Shown here one piece after another: positions 25,772 through 34,375 of a stretch of 64,000 nt of DNA; the first letter of the stretch is position 1; every line of letters starts with the position of its first letter. The stretch covers positions 110,240-174,239 of the forward strand of contig CAMIVY010000004.1 in NCBI GenBank assembly GCA_946402275.1. Direction: 5' to 3'. The notes beneath the pieces are model-generated. The model had not been told where the DNA came from and ran no database searches. It saw only the letters and a program-made list of their open reading frames with translations. Source of the stretch: an uncultured Prevotella sp. (GTDB taxonomy: Bacteria; Bacteroidota; Bacteroidia; Bacteroidales; Bacteroidaceae). A program made the translations under genes and the position numbers.

Positions 25772-26767
25772 CTAATATTCTTGTAAATAGACTCGAGGCA
25801 ATTGATTACTACGATGTATATTGCTTTTGGTTATGCATCCCCCATTTGCCATAAAGACTGTTTTGAAATGATAGCTGGAGATGAGATTAATTTCCCGATT
25901 TCCAATTTCGCTGTTAGAGCCGTAAGGAAATGCGAAATGATGAATGTCGTGATGGGTAATGGACTTCAATTTAGTGATACATCCGCTTATTTCATCGTTA
26001 AAGCGACTCTCTGAAACTCGATTCAGCGCAGGATGCGATACGGTGTGTCCGCCAATAGTACATAGGGGATCTTGGCTAATGGTGCTGATTTGTTCCCATG
26101 TCATGGCTTGTTTCTTAACAGGTCCATACCAATCAATACTGCCATCGTTGAATAATTGATTTAGTTGTTCGAAAAGATTCTCTTGGTTAAAACTGAGTAT
26201 TTTTTCGCGTAACAGTCTGAAGGTGTCCCATCGTTGCTGGAATGTCTCGCATGGATAAGTGATGCCATCAGAGGTCGTAATGCTGTCGTTTCGAAGAATC
26301 ATATCTTCAATTGTATCCCACCAAAGAATAGCTTTCCTGTCTATGAAATCTGTGGCAACAAATATGGTAAAGGGAACATTGTGGCGTTTGAATACTGGAT
26401 AAGCATGTGTATAGTTGTCAAGATACCCGTCGTCAATGGTAAAGGCAATGAATGGATATTCAGGGAATTGTTTTTGGGCTATCATTAGACTTATCTCGTC
26501 AAGCGAGATGAACTGAAACCCTTTGGACTTGTATTTTAGAATAATCTTTTCTAAGAATTCTGGAGAAATCTTTAAATCTTCGTTTGTTGGGATTCTAGTT
26601 TTATCTTTGTTGGTTATATGATGAAGCATGAAGACAACGCCTAAGGCACCTTCCTTAATAAGCTGGTGCCTGCTGAGATAAGACAACATTGGGTATTGTT
26701 CTTTTACTACATGCTGATAGTAGATTCTACCAATCCGTCGGACTATTTTGTGTATTATAGTATTCAT
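25772..26767 (-). CDS. polysaccharide deacetylase family protein (NodB domain)
   Basis: 331 residues. NodB homology domain with motif 1 FTIDDGY (Asp112 and Asp113, catalytic base and metal ligand) and motif 2 HTVSHP (His241 and His245, metal ligands); the long segment between them includes WWDTIEDMIL, frequent in capsule-locus members. No clear signal peptide, so it may act on cytoplasmic lipid-linked intermediates or on UDP-sugars, or be non-classically placed. Expected activity is de-N- or de-O-acetylation of a sugar. First gene of an operon with glf; divergent from the GT2 gene at 26844. Confidence 0.88.
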   Translation of the reverse strand: MNTIIHKIVRRIGRIYYQHVVKEQYPMLSYLSRHQLIKEGALGVVFMLHHITNKDKTRIPTNEDLKISPEFLEKIILKYKSKGFQFISLDEISLMIAQKQFPEYPFIAFTIDDGYLDNYTHAYPVFKRHNVPFTIFVATDFIDRKAILWWDTIEDMILRNDSITTSDGITYPCETFQQRWDTFRLLREKILSFNQENLFEQLNQLFNDGSIDWYGPVKKQAMTWEQISTISQDPLCTIGGHTVSHPALNRVSESRFNDEISGCITKLKSITHHDIHHFAFPYGSNSEIGNREINLISSYHFKTVFMANGGCITKSNIHRSNQLPRVYLQEY

Positions 26768-26783
26768 CTAAATAATATTTCTG

Positions 26784-26791
26784 CAAAAATA
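26784..26791 (-). promoter_or_regulatory. -7 box of the deacetylase-glf operon
   Basis: TATTTTTG on the minus strand, 16 bases before the ATG at 26767. Confidence 0.55.
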
Positions 26792-26814
26792 CTGTTTTTT
26801 TCGGAAAAATTACT

Positions 26815-26822
26815 TATCTTTG
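26815..26822 (+). promoter_or_regulatory. -7 box of the GT2 gene at 26844
   Basis: TATCTTTG, 21 bases before ATG 26844. An in-frame TTG at 26820 lies inside the box. Confidence 0.6.
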
Positions 26823-26843
26823 CCCAATAAAATAAAGATAGAC

Positions 26844-27629
26844 ATGAAATTATCGATAATAACAGTGAACTATAATGATGTGAAGGGGTTGCAACGCACG
26901 ATTGAAAGTGTCCTTTGCCAGACCTTTCATGATTATGAGTTTATTGTTATTGATGGAGGCTCAACGGATGGAAGTGTTGAGGTTATAAAGAGATACGAGA
27001 AGTACATTGATTATTGGGTTTCTGAGCAAGATGGAGGAATTTACCCAGGAATGAATAAGGGACTCCGTCAGGCAAAGGGCGAATATGTTAACTTTATGAA
27101 TGGTGGTGATTGTTATCATTCATCTGATGTCCTTGAAAAGATTTTTTCCTTTGATACTAATGCGGATATTATTACGGGTGCTCATGCAGGATGTCCTCAT
27201 CCTAATGTTGGTCAGAATGGTATCTCGATGTATGATTTGTATACAGGAGCCGTTGATCATCAGGCCTCATTCATACGTAGAGAACTTGCGATGTGCCATC
27301 CTTACGATGAGAAATATAAGATAGTTTCCGATTGGAAATTTTTTATAGAAGCTTTGGTATTGGATAACTGTAGTTTCTATTATACGGATACTATAGTTGT
27401 AGATGTGGATATGGGTGGTATTAGCAATACCAATTCGGAATTAGACAGGAAGGAGCGCCAGTCGGTGCTAAAAGAACTTTTTCCGGAAAGAGTCTTGAAT
27501 GATTATAGATTGTATGCTTCCATTCATCCCAGATTGTTGGAATTAGCCACTCGAATTAGCAAATCACAGACCATATTGTCTGTCATTATAAAGATGTCTA
27601 AATTGCTTTTGTGGCTTAAAGGTGTCTGA
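26844..27629 (+). CDS. GT2 family glycosyltransferase
   Basis: 261 residues from ATG 26844. GT-A fold close to the WcaA/colanic-type group: LSIITVNYNDVKGLQRTIES at the start, FIVIDGGSTDGSVEVI near 35, SEQDGGIYPGMNKGLRQAKGEYVNFMNGGD near 62-92, where the last block takes the place of DxD, and VDHQASFIRRELAM near 135. Probably adds one sugar to the repeat unit. It stands alone between two minus-strand operons; its end overlaps the convergent GT2 gene by 14 bp. Confidence 0.9.
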   Translation: MKLSIITVNYNDVKGLQRTIESVLCQTFHDYEFIVIDGGSTDGSVEVIKRYEKYIDYWVSEQDGGIYPGMNKGLRQAKGEYVNFMNGGDCYHSSDVLEKIFSFDTNADIITGAHAGCPHPNVGQNGISMYDLYTGAVDHQASFIRRELAMCHPYDEKYKIVSDWKFFIEALVLDNCSFYYTDTIVVDVDMGGISNTNSELDRKERQSVLKELFPERVLNDYRLYASIHPRLLELATRISKSQTILSVIIKMSKLLLWLKGV

Positions 27630-28602
27630 GTCTGTATTGACAGTCGAGTGCTTTCTTTATAATTTTAGCGATGAGGAACATGCGGTGGGCTGCAGCCCAT
27701 AATTCGATTCGTAGTTTCCAATCAAGTTGTTTGAATTGCCATATATAGCGGTGCGTTTCTGGGAATACGTTAAGCCAATAATGATAATTGTCTATATTGT
27801 CAAAGTTGATGACAAGTGACATCTTTAAGGAGAATTTTCGGAATTCAATTTCTTGGGCAAATTCGTCATAACGTTGGCATGACCTCATCAACTCTTCTAT
27901 CTTGCGTCCTATCATGATGCCGCTATCAATAGTGGTCCGAGTATGGTGAAAGGAGGAAGAATAACATGTGTGTCTGTAATGATATGGAGCGAAATCTATG
28001 CCGATGATTTTTTTTGCATAAAGGAAAGTTTGTAAATTATAATACAAATCCTCACCCATATTCAAACCCTCAGGGAAGGTAATGCTGTGATCCGAAATCA
28101 GTTTTGTTCTTGTAAGAGATGTGCATAGCGATGGATGTATCTCACCGTTAATTAGTCGTCTGATATTCTCATTGACCGATTTTGCATATTGTTGCTGAAG
28201 AATGCTTCTTTTGTCAGAATATTCATGGTATATATTGCATCCGACGATGTCTGCTTCCGTTTTTTTAGCTTGTTCGTAGAGACTTTCATACATGTCTCTG
28301 TCAACCCAGTCGTCGCTATCTGCATGAATGACGTATTCGCCAGTTACCTGAGACATACCCACACGTCTGGCATTCGAAACGCCCATGTTTTTCCTGAGTT
28401 GTACAATCTTGATGGATGGCTGCAAATGAGGGTAAGATTCTATCGTTTGTTTCAGTTTCTTTATGCTGCCATCGCTTGACGCATCATCAACGAAAATGTA
28501 TTCGATACCCGTCAATGTCTGCTCAAAAAGAGAACGAACACATTCCTCTATGTACATTTCCCGATTGTATATTGTGATGATAATGGAAACTTTTGGCATC
28601 AT
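27616..28602 (-). CDS. GT2 family glycosyltransferase
   Basis: 328 residues from ATG 28602 (a second ATG follows directly; a TTG at 28623 lies in the -7 box). N-terminal GT-A domain: PKVSIIITIYNREMYIEECV, IFVDDASSDGSIKKL near 38, and the metal site DSDDWVDRDMY near 85. The C-terminal 150 residues include a long alpha-helical part that mirrors that of the neighbouring product at 28721, so the two are paralogues. Has a complete promoter; divergent from 28721. Confidence 0.9.
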   Translation of the reverse strand: MMPKVSIIITIYNREMYIEECVRSLFEQTLTGIEYIFVDDASSDGSIKKLKQTIESYPHLQPSIKIVQLRKNMGVSNARRVGMSQVTGEYVIHADSDDWVDRDMYESLYEQAKKTEADIVGCNIYHEYSDKRSILQQQYAKSVNENIRRLINGEIHPSLCTSLTRTKLISDHSITFPEGLNMGEDLYYNLQTFLYAKKIIGIDFAPYHYRHTCYSSSFHHTRTTIDSGIMIGRKIEELMRSCQRYDEFAQEIEFRKFSLKMSLVINFDNIDNYHYWLNVFPETHRYIWQFKQLDWKLRIELWAAAHRMFLIAKIIKKALDCQYRLRHL

Positions 28603-28620
28603 ATCAATTATTTTATCATG

Positions 28621-28652
28621 CAAAAGTATAGAAATAATATGATTTCCTCAAA
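28621..28652 (-). promoter_or_regulatory. promoter of the GT2 gene at 28602
   Basis: Minus strand TTTG (28652-28649), 20 bases, TACTTTTG (28628-28621). Confidence 0.75.
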
Positions 28653-28667
28653 TTTTAACCAATTTAT

Positions 28668-28699
28668 TTTGGAAATTTAGAATAATTATGCTACTTTTG
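28668..28699 (+). promoter_or_regulatory. promoter of the GT2 gene at 28721
   Basis: TTTG (28668-28671), 20 bases, TACTTTTG (28692-28699). Back to back with the previous promoter, 15 bases between the two -33 boxes. Confidence 0.75.
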
Positions 28700-28720
28700 T
28701 CAAAACAATAGAGTTCAAAA

Positions 28721-29677
28721 ATGGACGGGCATCAGATAAAAGTATCAATCTTAGTTCCTTTTTACAAGGTGGAAAATTATGTAGGTCGTTGTGTGGAATC
28801 TCTTTTTACCCAGACTTACAAAAATATTGAATACGTGTTTGTGAATGACTGTACACCTGACGGGAGTATGGAGGTCATAAACGAAAAGATTGACAAATAC
28901 GGAATGACCGACAAGTGTAAGATGATTATTCATGAACAGAATCAAGGTATCTCTTCATCAAGAAATGATTGTCTGGACAATATGACAGGCGATTATTTCC
29001 TTTTTATCGATAGTGATGACTATATAGATAGGGATATGGTGGAGCTACTTGTTGAAGCTGCCGTGAAAGAGAATGCAGATATTTCAGGTTGTGGCTATAT
29101 AGAGGAATATGCAGACCATAGCGTGGAACATCCGCAAAAATATACTAATGACCATGACGAAATGATGCGTGCAATAACATTGCTAACCATCAAAGGAGTG
29201 ATGTGGAAGTTGCTGGTTCGCAGTACGATTGTGACTGAGCATAAGGATGAAGTTCGTTTCATTCCTGATAGGAATATGGTGGATGATTATTTTTTCTGTT
29301 GTCAGATATTCTACTATGCCCAACGTTTTGCAGGAGTAGATAGGTGTATGTATCATTGGATTCAATACAACCCTAACAATTACACCCATACTACAATTTT
29401 TGCTGTTGAAAGTCAAGCTGCAGCAATTCGTAAAACAGAGGAATTCTATCGCGAAAAGGGAATTTACGATGTCGTAAAAACAGAACTCATTCAGCGCAAG
29501 TTTATTAGTAAGTTACCTTTGCTATTTGATAAGGAATGTATTGATGTCGAGCGATGGAGAAATCTGTTCCCTGAGAGTAATAATGTATGGAAAAGCATGA
29601 GCTTCTCGTTAGGAAATAGGATATTGTTTATGTTGGCTCAATCGCCATTTTATAGACTTATTTACCGTCTGAAATGA
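28721..29677 (+). CDS. GT2 family glycosyltransferase
   Basis: 318 residues. GT-A domain with KVSILVPFYKVENYVGRCVES, FVNDCTPDGSMEVI near 38 and LFIDSDDYIDRDM near 92 (DxD-type metal site). The C-terminal region (IMVDDYFFCCQIFYYAQRFAGVD and WRNLFPESNNVWK) parallels that of the divergent neighbour, which has WLNVFPETHRYIW, supporting duplication. Acts on a lipid-linked acceptor on the cytoplasmic side. Ends 9 bp before the convergent gene at 29687. Confidence 0.9.
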   Translation: MDGHQIKVSILVPFYKVENYVGRCVESLFTQTYKNIEYVFVNDCTPDGSMEVINEKIDKYGMTDKCKMIIHEQNQGISSSRNDCLDNMTGDYFLFIDSDDYIDRDMVELLVEAAVKENADISGCGYIEEYADHSVEHPQKYTNDHDEMMRAITLLTIKGVMWKLLVRSTIVTEHKDEVRFIPDRNMVDDYFFCCQIFYYAQRFAGVDRCMYHWIQYNPNNYTHTTIFAVESQAAAIRKTEEFYREKGIYDVVKTELIQRKFISKLPLLFDKECIDVERWRNLFPESNNVWKSMSFSLGNRILFMLAQSPFYRLIYRLK

Positions 29678-29686
29678 TAAATATGT

Positions 29687-30679
29687 TTACCAATAACATC
29701 CATCCTCAATATCCGAGGACTTTTGTGGTGTTTCTGTTTCGGATGGACGAACCCAATAAGGCGTCATAAATGACAGATAGTTTTTCCCATTAAAACCATA
29801 ATTGGGATCTTCCCATCGTTTACCCTTTATACCAAATAACAATTGAGTCGCTCCACCTAAATGGATAGCTTTTTTCCCTTGTCTTTTGCAATGAGCAGCT
29901 AGAGGGAAACCATATGCGCCGCAACCGATAATGCATATGTCGTAATCAATCATGTCAATTTCATTTTGCATATAGTGGAGGGCTTCAAACCATGTTTCAA
30001 AATTGTCAGGCTTTTGACCTGTTATTGATTGTACTGCTTTTAGTGTTATGAGGGTAAATTCTGGAAGTAATCTAGGGTCTTTATGCACATGTGATCTTTG
30101 TGCATATTGTGCTTGTATTGTGTCTGTAAAAGGATGAACGACTAAGACTTTCTTACCCTCTAATGCTAAGGTCCATGGTTCGCTATCACAACCCCATGCT
30201 GGGTTTAATAGCTCCAAATCTATAAATGTTGCTTTTGATAATTTATCTAGGAAATATCCTTCTTCTTTACACCAGGATCCTAATACGTCGAGCAGAGGCA
30301 TGGCACTCATCATCTCTTCTCCAAATTTATCTAATTGCTCTATGCTTGGAGAGAAAAAACCTGCATTATAATACATCCTGTTAATAGTGCTTTCAGGATA
30401 CCACCATATATCACTCTTTCCACGTACATAATTAATTAGATTGTACTTGTAAAACTTTCGGTTTCTTGTAAACACGGTACATTCTATTTCATTGGAACCA
30501 AAACGTCCAATCATACATGGCTTGTCTGAACTAAGCAAATCGTATATAGTCTTATTTGCAAATGTGGGGTCCCTATTGGGGATGGGTTGGGGTAGTATGT
30601 ATTTGCCGAAAAAAGTAGCGTAAAATTTTCTCGCTGCGTTGAAAAGCTTGATTATAATTCTGTCAGATAATGAGGCCAT
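29687..30679 (-). CDS. GT-D-like glycosyltransferase family protein of capsule loci
   Basis: 330 residues. Contains the blocks CMIGRFGSNEIECTVF near 54 (in place of the RFGDGE of DUF1792/GT-D enzymes), VLVVHPFTDTIQAQYA near 175 and, near the C-terminus, DICIIGCGAYGFPLAAHCKRQGK followed by GGATQLLFGIKGKRW. This C-terminal block marks a family that is frequent in capsule and LPS clusters and is usually annotated as hypothetical or GT-D-type glycosyltransferase. Activity is not proven. It starts 5 bp after the flippase gene ends, so it belongs to the DUF4422-wzx operon. Confidence 0.72.
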   Translation of the reverse strand: MASLSDRIIIKLFNAARKFYATFFGKYILPQPIPNRDPTFANKTIYDLLSSDKPCMIGRFGSNEIECTVFTRNRKFYKYNLINYVRGKSDIWWYPESTINRMYYNAGFFSPSIEQLDKFGEEMMSAMPLLDVLGSWCKEEGYFLDKLSKATFIDLELLNPAWGCDSEPWTLALEGKKVLVVHPFTDTIQAQYAQRSHVHKDPRLLPEFTLITLKAVQSITGQKPDNFETWFEALHYMQNEIDMIDYDICIIGCGAYGFPLAAHCKRQGKKAIHLGGATQLLFGIKGKRWEDPNYGFNGKNYLSFMTPYWVRPSETETPQKSSDIEDGCYW

Positions 30680-30684
30680 AAATG

Positions 30685-32220
30685 TTACTTTTTGATGTGA
30701 AGAATAGAAAGAATGCGCATGTAAAAATCTTTGGCACCTTTACAGAAAAGATAAATTAGAGTTAAATTGATGGCAAGATAAATAAGAACCCCTATGGTGG
30801 CAATATAGAATAATTGCATGTAGTTTTGAGGAGTTGAGTCAAACATCTCCAATAATGCATGTGCTACAGCAAAACTGATGATAGATACGATGAAGTTACG
30901 AGAAGCTCCTTTCCAATACGTAGAATAGCTTAGGTGTAGTCCGGAATGAAAAAGATAATAAGGCTTCCATAATAAACCTATTAAGGTTGTAGTTATAACT
31001 TTATTAAGTAAAATACCAGCAATCCCCCATAGATAGCCACCAATTAATGTAATAACTATTGTTAAAAACAATTCTAACCATGCTGTCCATGTATCAGCAA
31101 ATAAACCATGTGTGGCATTAAACATGTCAACACTTCCTCTTGAAGTTCCAATGTATATAGATAGAACTAATAGTATGAGTATTTCGCGTGAAAGAATATA
31201 TTCTGCCCCTAACCAAAGACTAATAAAGGGTTCCATAAAATGATATATAGAGAAGCATAGGAATCCTGCTACAAAGTGACGAATGGTTGTTATTTCCCAA
31301 AATACTCTCATAATATTTTGTTTATTTCCTTCTGCGACAAGATTCCCAATGCTTGCTTCCATACTACCTAAAATAGAAGTAAACAATTGACCCACTTTGG
31401 TTGTTATAATGGTATAATTCCCATAGAAAGCAACCATTTTAAGTGATACAAAAAGGAAAATGAACAGTTCGTCGCTTTTGTATATAAGGAAATCTTTTAT
31501 CTTATGAATGAATATCTGTCGTGTGTATGTTAGTATACTTGGATATTTCATAAGAAGTGCACGTCCTTTTGTTTTGTGTGTCTTGAGCCATGGATACTCT
31601 TTATTAATTTTCCAATTCAGTATAATACATCCAATAATTCCAAAAATAAATTCAACAGCTACCCATAAATATAGGTTTTTGTAATTGTATGCAAAATAAA
31701 TTTGGAGTAGAATCTTAGCCAAGTTGGCTGATTGAGAATAAATTGCAACAAGATAATTCTTTTGATCAGCACTTAAGAGAATCTGTCGATAGTTTATAAA
31801 ATAGCCAATTAAAGACGAACCAAGAATGGAATAGAAAGAAAAGTAGACAATGCCTAATCCCAGTTGTGTATTCCCGAATATAAAAGGAAAGAAAAAACTA
31901 ATCACTATGCCAGCACCAAGTATAATGCCACCAATCCAATTGTACAAATAGCCAAATACAGATAGGATTTCAGATATCTCAGCTTTGTTTTTCTGTTGTA
32001 ATGGCTTATATAATAAATAACCAATACTTCCTCCAATTCCTAATTCAGCTAAATTTAAATATCCTAAAATATTTGAAAGAGTGCCATTTAAACCTATAAA
32101 TTCTGCTCCGAGACATTCTAGAAATATCTTTCGAGAAAAAAAGGCCAAGAAAAGTGCAAGGAAATAAAAAATTAGATTTACTTCCGCATTTTTTAGACTT
32201 TTGCTGACTCGTTCACTCAT
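30685..32220 (-). CDS. wzx: Wzx-type polysaccharide flippase (MATE/MVF superfamily)
   Basis: 511 residues, about 12-14 transmembrane helices, with the N-terminal block LIFYFLALFLAFFSRKIFLECLGAEFIGLNG and LNLAELGIGGSIGYLLYKPL typical of PST-type O-antigen/capsule flippases in Bacteroidetes and Firmicutes. It moves undecaprenyl-diphosphate-linked repeat units across the inner membrane. Very AT-rich, as usual for wzx. The start overlaps the DUF4422 stop (ATGA), implying coupled translation. Confidence 0.9.
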   Translation of the reverse strand: MSERVSKSLKNAEVNLIFYFLALFLAFFSRKIFLECLGAEFIGLNGTLSNILGYLNLAELGIGGSIGYLLYKPLQQKNKAEISEILSVFGYLYNWIGGIILGAGIVISFFFPFIFGNTQLGLGIVYFSFYSILGSSLIGYFINYRQILLSADQKNYLVAIYSQSANLAKILLQIYFAYNYKNLYLWVAVEFIFGIIGCIILNWKINKEYPWLKTHKTKGRALLMKYPSILTYTRQIFIHKIKDFLIYKSDELFIFLFVSLKMVAFYGNYTIITTKVGQLFTSILGSMEASIGNLVAEGNKQNIMRVFWEITTIRHFVAGFLCFSIYHFMEPFISLWLGAEYILSREILILLVLSIYIGTSRGSVDMFNATHGLFADTWTAWLELFLTIVITLIGGYLWGIAGILLNKVITTTLIGLLWKPYYLFHSGLHLSYSTYWKGASRNFIVSIISFAVAHALLEMFDSTPQNYMQLFYIATIGVLIYLAINLTLIYLFCKGAKDFYMRILSILHIKK

Positions 32221-33044
32221 TTATTTTTCAAATAGTGTAAATCATTGATAACTCTCCTACATAAAGCATGCCAATTGTTGATATTTAGTCCTTCATGTGC
32301 ATCATCAAGAGACATGATTAAAGGAATGTGTTTAATACGTAGATGATAATGTTCGCAGAATACATTGATGAGTCTCTCACTCATATATCCGTAGATGCGA
32401 CTTTGGACAGGATCGTCAATGGGGGGGATACGACGTTCCACCTCAAATAATATGTTAAAGAGCCATTCAGAATAAGCATCAAAATGCTTCCAACGAGTAA
32501 TAAACATATTATAACCAACAGCTTTGTTGCTATGATCCATTGTCTTTTCAAAAGCAGGAATGTATTGCGGACTGCGTTCTTTGATAATCTGACGGAGCAT
32601 CTCCCAATCCTTGGCAATATGATAATCACCATATTGTTGAGTGTTGCTAACTCGCCAATGGCGTGCAATAGGTAGGATGATGTCATATTTCTGCAGAATC
32701 TTTTCCAAATCAGGAAACTGATAGTCCGTTTTTAGAAATTCTTCTGTTGAAATGAAATGCTTATCGGCCGAGAACTGAGGCCATTTCTTGGTGAAATCGA
32801 AATAGCGACGATAATGATTCAGTCCTACAATATCTACATTCTTCAGGTTTTTCCATGCCCAATAATGACAGGTGAGTTCACAGAAATGAGGGTTTTTGAT
32901 AGAGATGTTATCTCCTTCATTATCTGGCTGATATCCCCCAATGGATTTATGAAGAGCTGCACCAGCCTGAATGGGTAGGAAATATGGATGCTTTGGGAGC
33001 TCAACTTCTTTGTGAGAACAAATAAATATCTTTATGTTGCTCAT
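32217..33044 (-). CDS. DUF4422 family glycosyltransferase
   Basis: 275 residues from ATG 33044 (MSNIKIFICSHKEVELPKHP); ATGs upstream run through the truncated GT2 remnant and are less likely. DUF4422 signature: IFICSHK, IQAGAALHK, GDNISIKNPHFCELTCHYWAWKNL, then VGLNHYRRYFDF near 85. The family includes capsular galactosyl-type transferases. First gene of an operon with wzx and the GT-D-like gene. Directly upstream are 80 bp of a broken glycosyltransferase gene, then the AAA ATPase gene; no clear promoter lies between, so it may have lost its original link to the main operon. Confidence 0.88.
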   Translation of the reverse strand: MSNIKIFICSHKEVELPKHPYFLPIQAGAALHKSIGGYQPDNEGDNISIKNPHFCELTCHYWAWKNLKNVDIVGLNHYRRYFDFTKKWPQFSADKHFISTEEFLKTDYQFPDLEKILQKYDIILPIARHWRVSNTQQYGDYHIAKDWEMLRQIIKERSPQYIPAFEKTMDHSNKAVGYNMFITRWKHFDAYSEWLFNILFEVERRIPPIDDPVQSRIYGYMSERLINVFCEHYHLRIKHIPLIMSLDDAHEGLNINNWHALCRRVINDLHYLKNK

Positions 33045-33048
33045 ATTT

Positions 33049-33129
33049 TTAACCATGTTGAGTGTGAATGAAATCGTTATTCTTTCTGTCAACCTTTAAA
33101 ATGTTCAATACCATTTTCCATACAAGTAT
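33049..33129 (-). pseudogene. truncated 3' end of a membrane GT2 gene
   Basis: Read on the minus strand, these 81 bases encode ILVWKMVLNILKV, then DRKNNDFIHTQHG and a stop. The intact GT2 at 34376 ends QLVWKMILNILKI, NHKNTDFIHTEHG plus eleven more residues. Twenty of about 26 positions are identical. Nothing homologous remains 5' of 33129; instead the AAA ATPase gene begins its stop 36 bp away. This is the stump of a third tandem copy. Confidence 0.85.
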
Positions 33130-33164
33130 TGTTAAAGAATGTCAAATACTGGTTCTTTCATGCT

Positions 33165-34286
33165 CTACTTATTTGTTAACCATAAGGCAAAGAAACGATC
33201 GTAAACTTCAAATACCCCCAAGTTTGTAGTGACAAAGTTCTTGTCTAATAGTCCTTTGATAGCAGACTGAACACTGCTAGCGGAAGATAGATGCCAGCGT
33301 TGTATAAATTTTGTCGAGGTGATTGCCTCTGCCTTTCCTGCTTTGCTGAGTGCTATAAGCAATTCTTTCTGCTTAGGTGGCAGTTGGAATAACATGGATT
33401 GGTATGTGAATTCATTTGAACGGAGGATATTGGTGATGGCAATGTCAATCAACTCTGCAGAACAAGCGGAATGTGGTGTAGTAATCGCAAACAGTTCGTT
33501 CATGAGACGCTGTACATACCATGTAATTCCTTCAAAACGTTCATAGACCGTTTGGAATACTTCTGTGGGAAGGGTCTTGTCTGACTCTTTAAAATGATGT
33601 TGGGCAAATTGACAGTATTTGTCAATAGGAATACTGTCAAGATGCATCATTCGAGTACTTTGATAAAAGGGACGGGCAGGGCTAAGAAACATTTCACCCA
33701 TCATTGTACGCTGTGAACCAGAAAAAATGAACTGAGCATTTCGACAATGCTGGATATATGTCCTTAGTAATGCTTCTACTTTGTCATTAGGATAAGTGCT
33801 GATGGCTTGAAACTCATCTATAGCTATTAAGCAAGGCTTATCAGCAGTATTTATATATTGAAAAATCTCGTCAAGAGTGGTCCTTGGTAATCGAATATCG
33901 CCAATTTCTACATTCCAAGACGGATTCCCCATGGCATCAAATGAAATTCCAGATCGTAGAGAACTCAGAACTTCTGTAAATTTCTGCATTACTTTAGTAC
34001 CAAGCGGGCGTAGAGATGAGAGCATTGATGCCCCCATTACAGCAATCATTTCCTCAATGTTCTTGGTAGCATAGATGTCAATTAGAAAAGTATAATAATT
34101 ATTTTGTACATGGCGCTGATGAAACAAATTTTCGATAAGTCCAGTCTTGCCTATACGACGAGGGGCTATCAATGCAACATTATTGCCATTCTCCATTAAT
34201 TTTTGCAATTGTTGTGTTTCTTCATTGCGGTCACAGAAATATTTTTCCGACTCGTAGCCATATAAGATAAAAGGGTTGTTTACCAT
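33165..34286 (-). CDS. AAA family ATPase (archaeal-type ATPase_2) with C-terminal winged helix
   Basis: 373 residues from ATG 34286; a TTG seven codons upstream lies in the promoter. Walker A is APRRIGKT at 41-48, Walker B LIAIDEF near 153-159, then the sensor-like FIFSGSQRTMM near 182. The C-terminal 90 residues (QKELLIALSKAGKAEAITSTKFIQRW, SASSVQSAIKGLLDKNFV) form a winged helix. Such stand-alone ATPases are numerous and patchily distributed in Prevotella and Bacteroides; function unknown, with suggestions of roles in DNA or stress. It has nothing evident to do with polysaccharides and sits between an intact and a broken GT2 paralogue, so it is probably an insertion. Confidence 0.85.
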   Translation of the reverse strand: MVNNPFILYGYESEKYFCDRNEETQQLQKLMENGNNVALIAPRRIGKTGLIENLFHQRHVQNNYYTFLIDIYATKNIEEMIAVMGASMLSSLRPLGTKVMQKFTEVLSSLRSGISFDAMGNPSWNVEIGDIRLPRTTLDEIFQYINTADKPCLIAIDEFQAISTYPNDKVEALLRTYIQHCRNAQFIFSGSQRTMMGEMFLSPARPFYQSTRMMHLDSIPIDKYCQFAQHHFKESDKTLPTEVFQTVYERFEGITWYVQRLMNELFAITTPHSACSAELIDIAITNILRSNEFTYQSMLFQLPPKQKELLIALSKAGKAEAITSTKFIQRWHLSSASSVQSAIKGLLDKNFVTTNLGVFEVYDRFFALWLTNK

Positions 34287-34304
34287 AAGCGTTCTTTTTG
34301 CTAG

Positions 34305-34347
34305 CAAAGATAATTATTATCTTTCAATTATCATGCTATAATAATTG
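34305..34347 (-). promoter_or_regulatory. promoter region of the AAA ATPase gene with palindromes
   Basis: TATCTTTG (-7 box) on the minus strand at 34312-34305. A perfect 9-1-9 palindrome, AAAGATAAT-T-ATTATCTTT, covers 34306-34324 and overlaps the box; a second inverted repeat CAATTAT / ATAATTG lies at 34325-34331 and 34341-34347. The position fits an operator, perhaps for the winged helix of the ATPase itself (inference). Confidence 0.6.
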
Positions 34348-34375
34348 TTTTATAATAAAGTTTAACAACTAGTGC

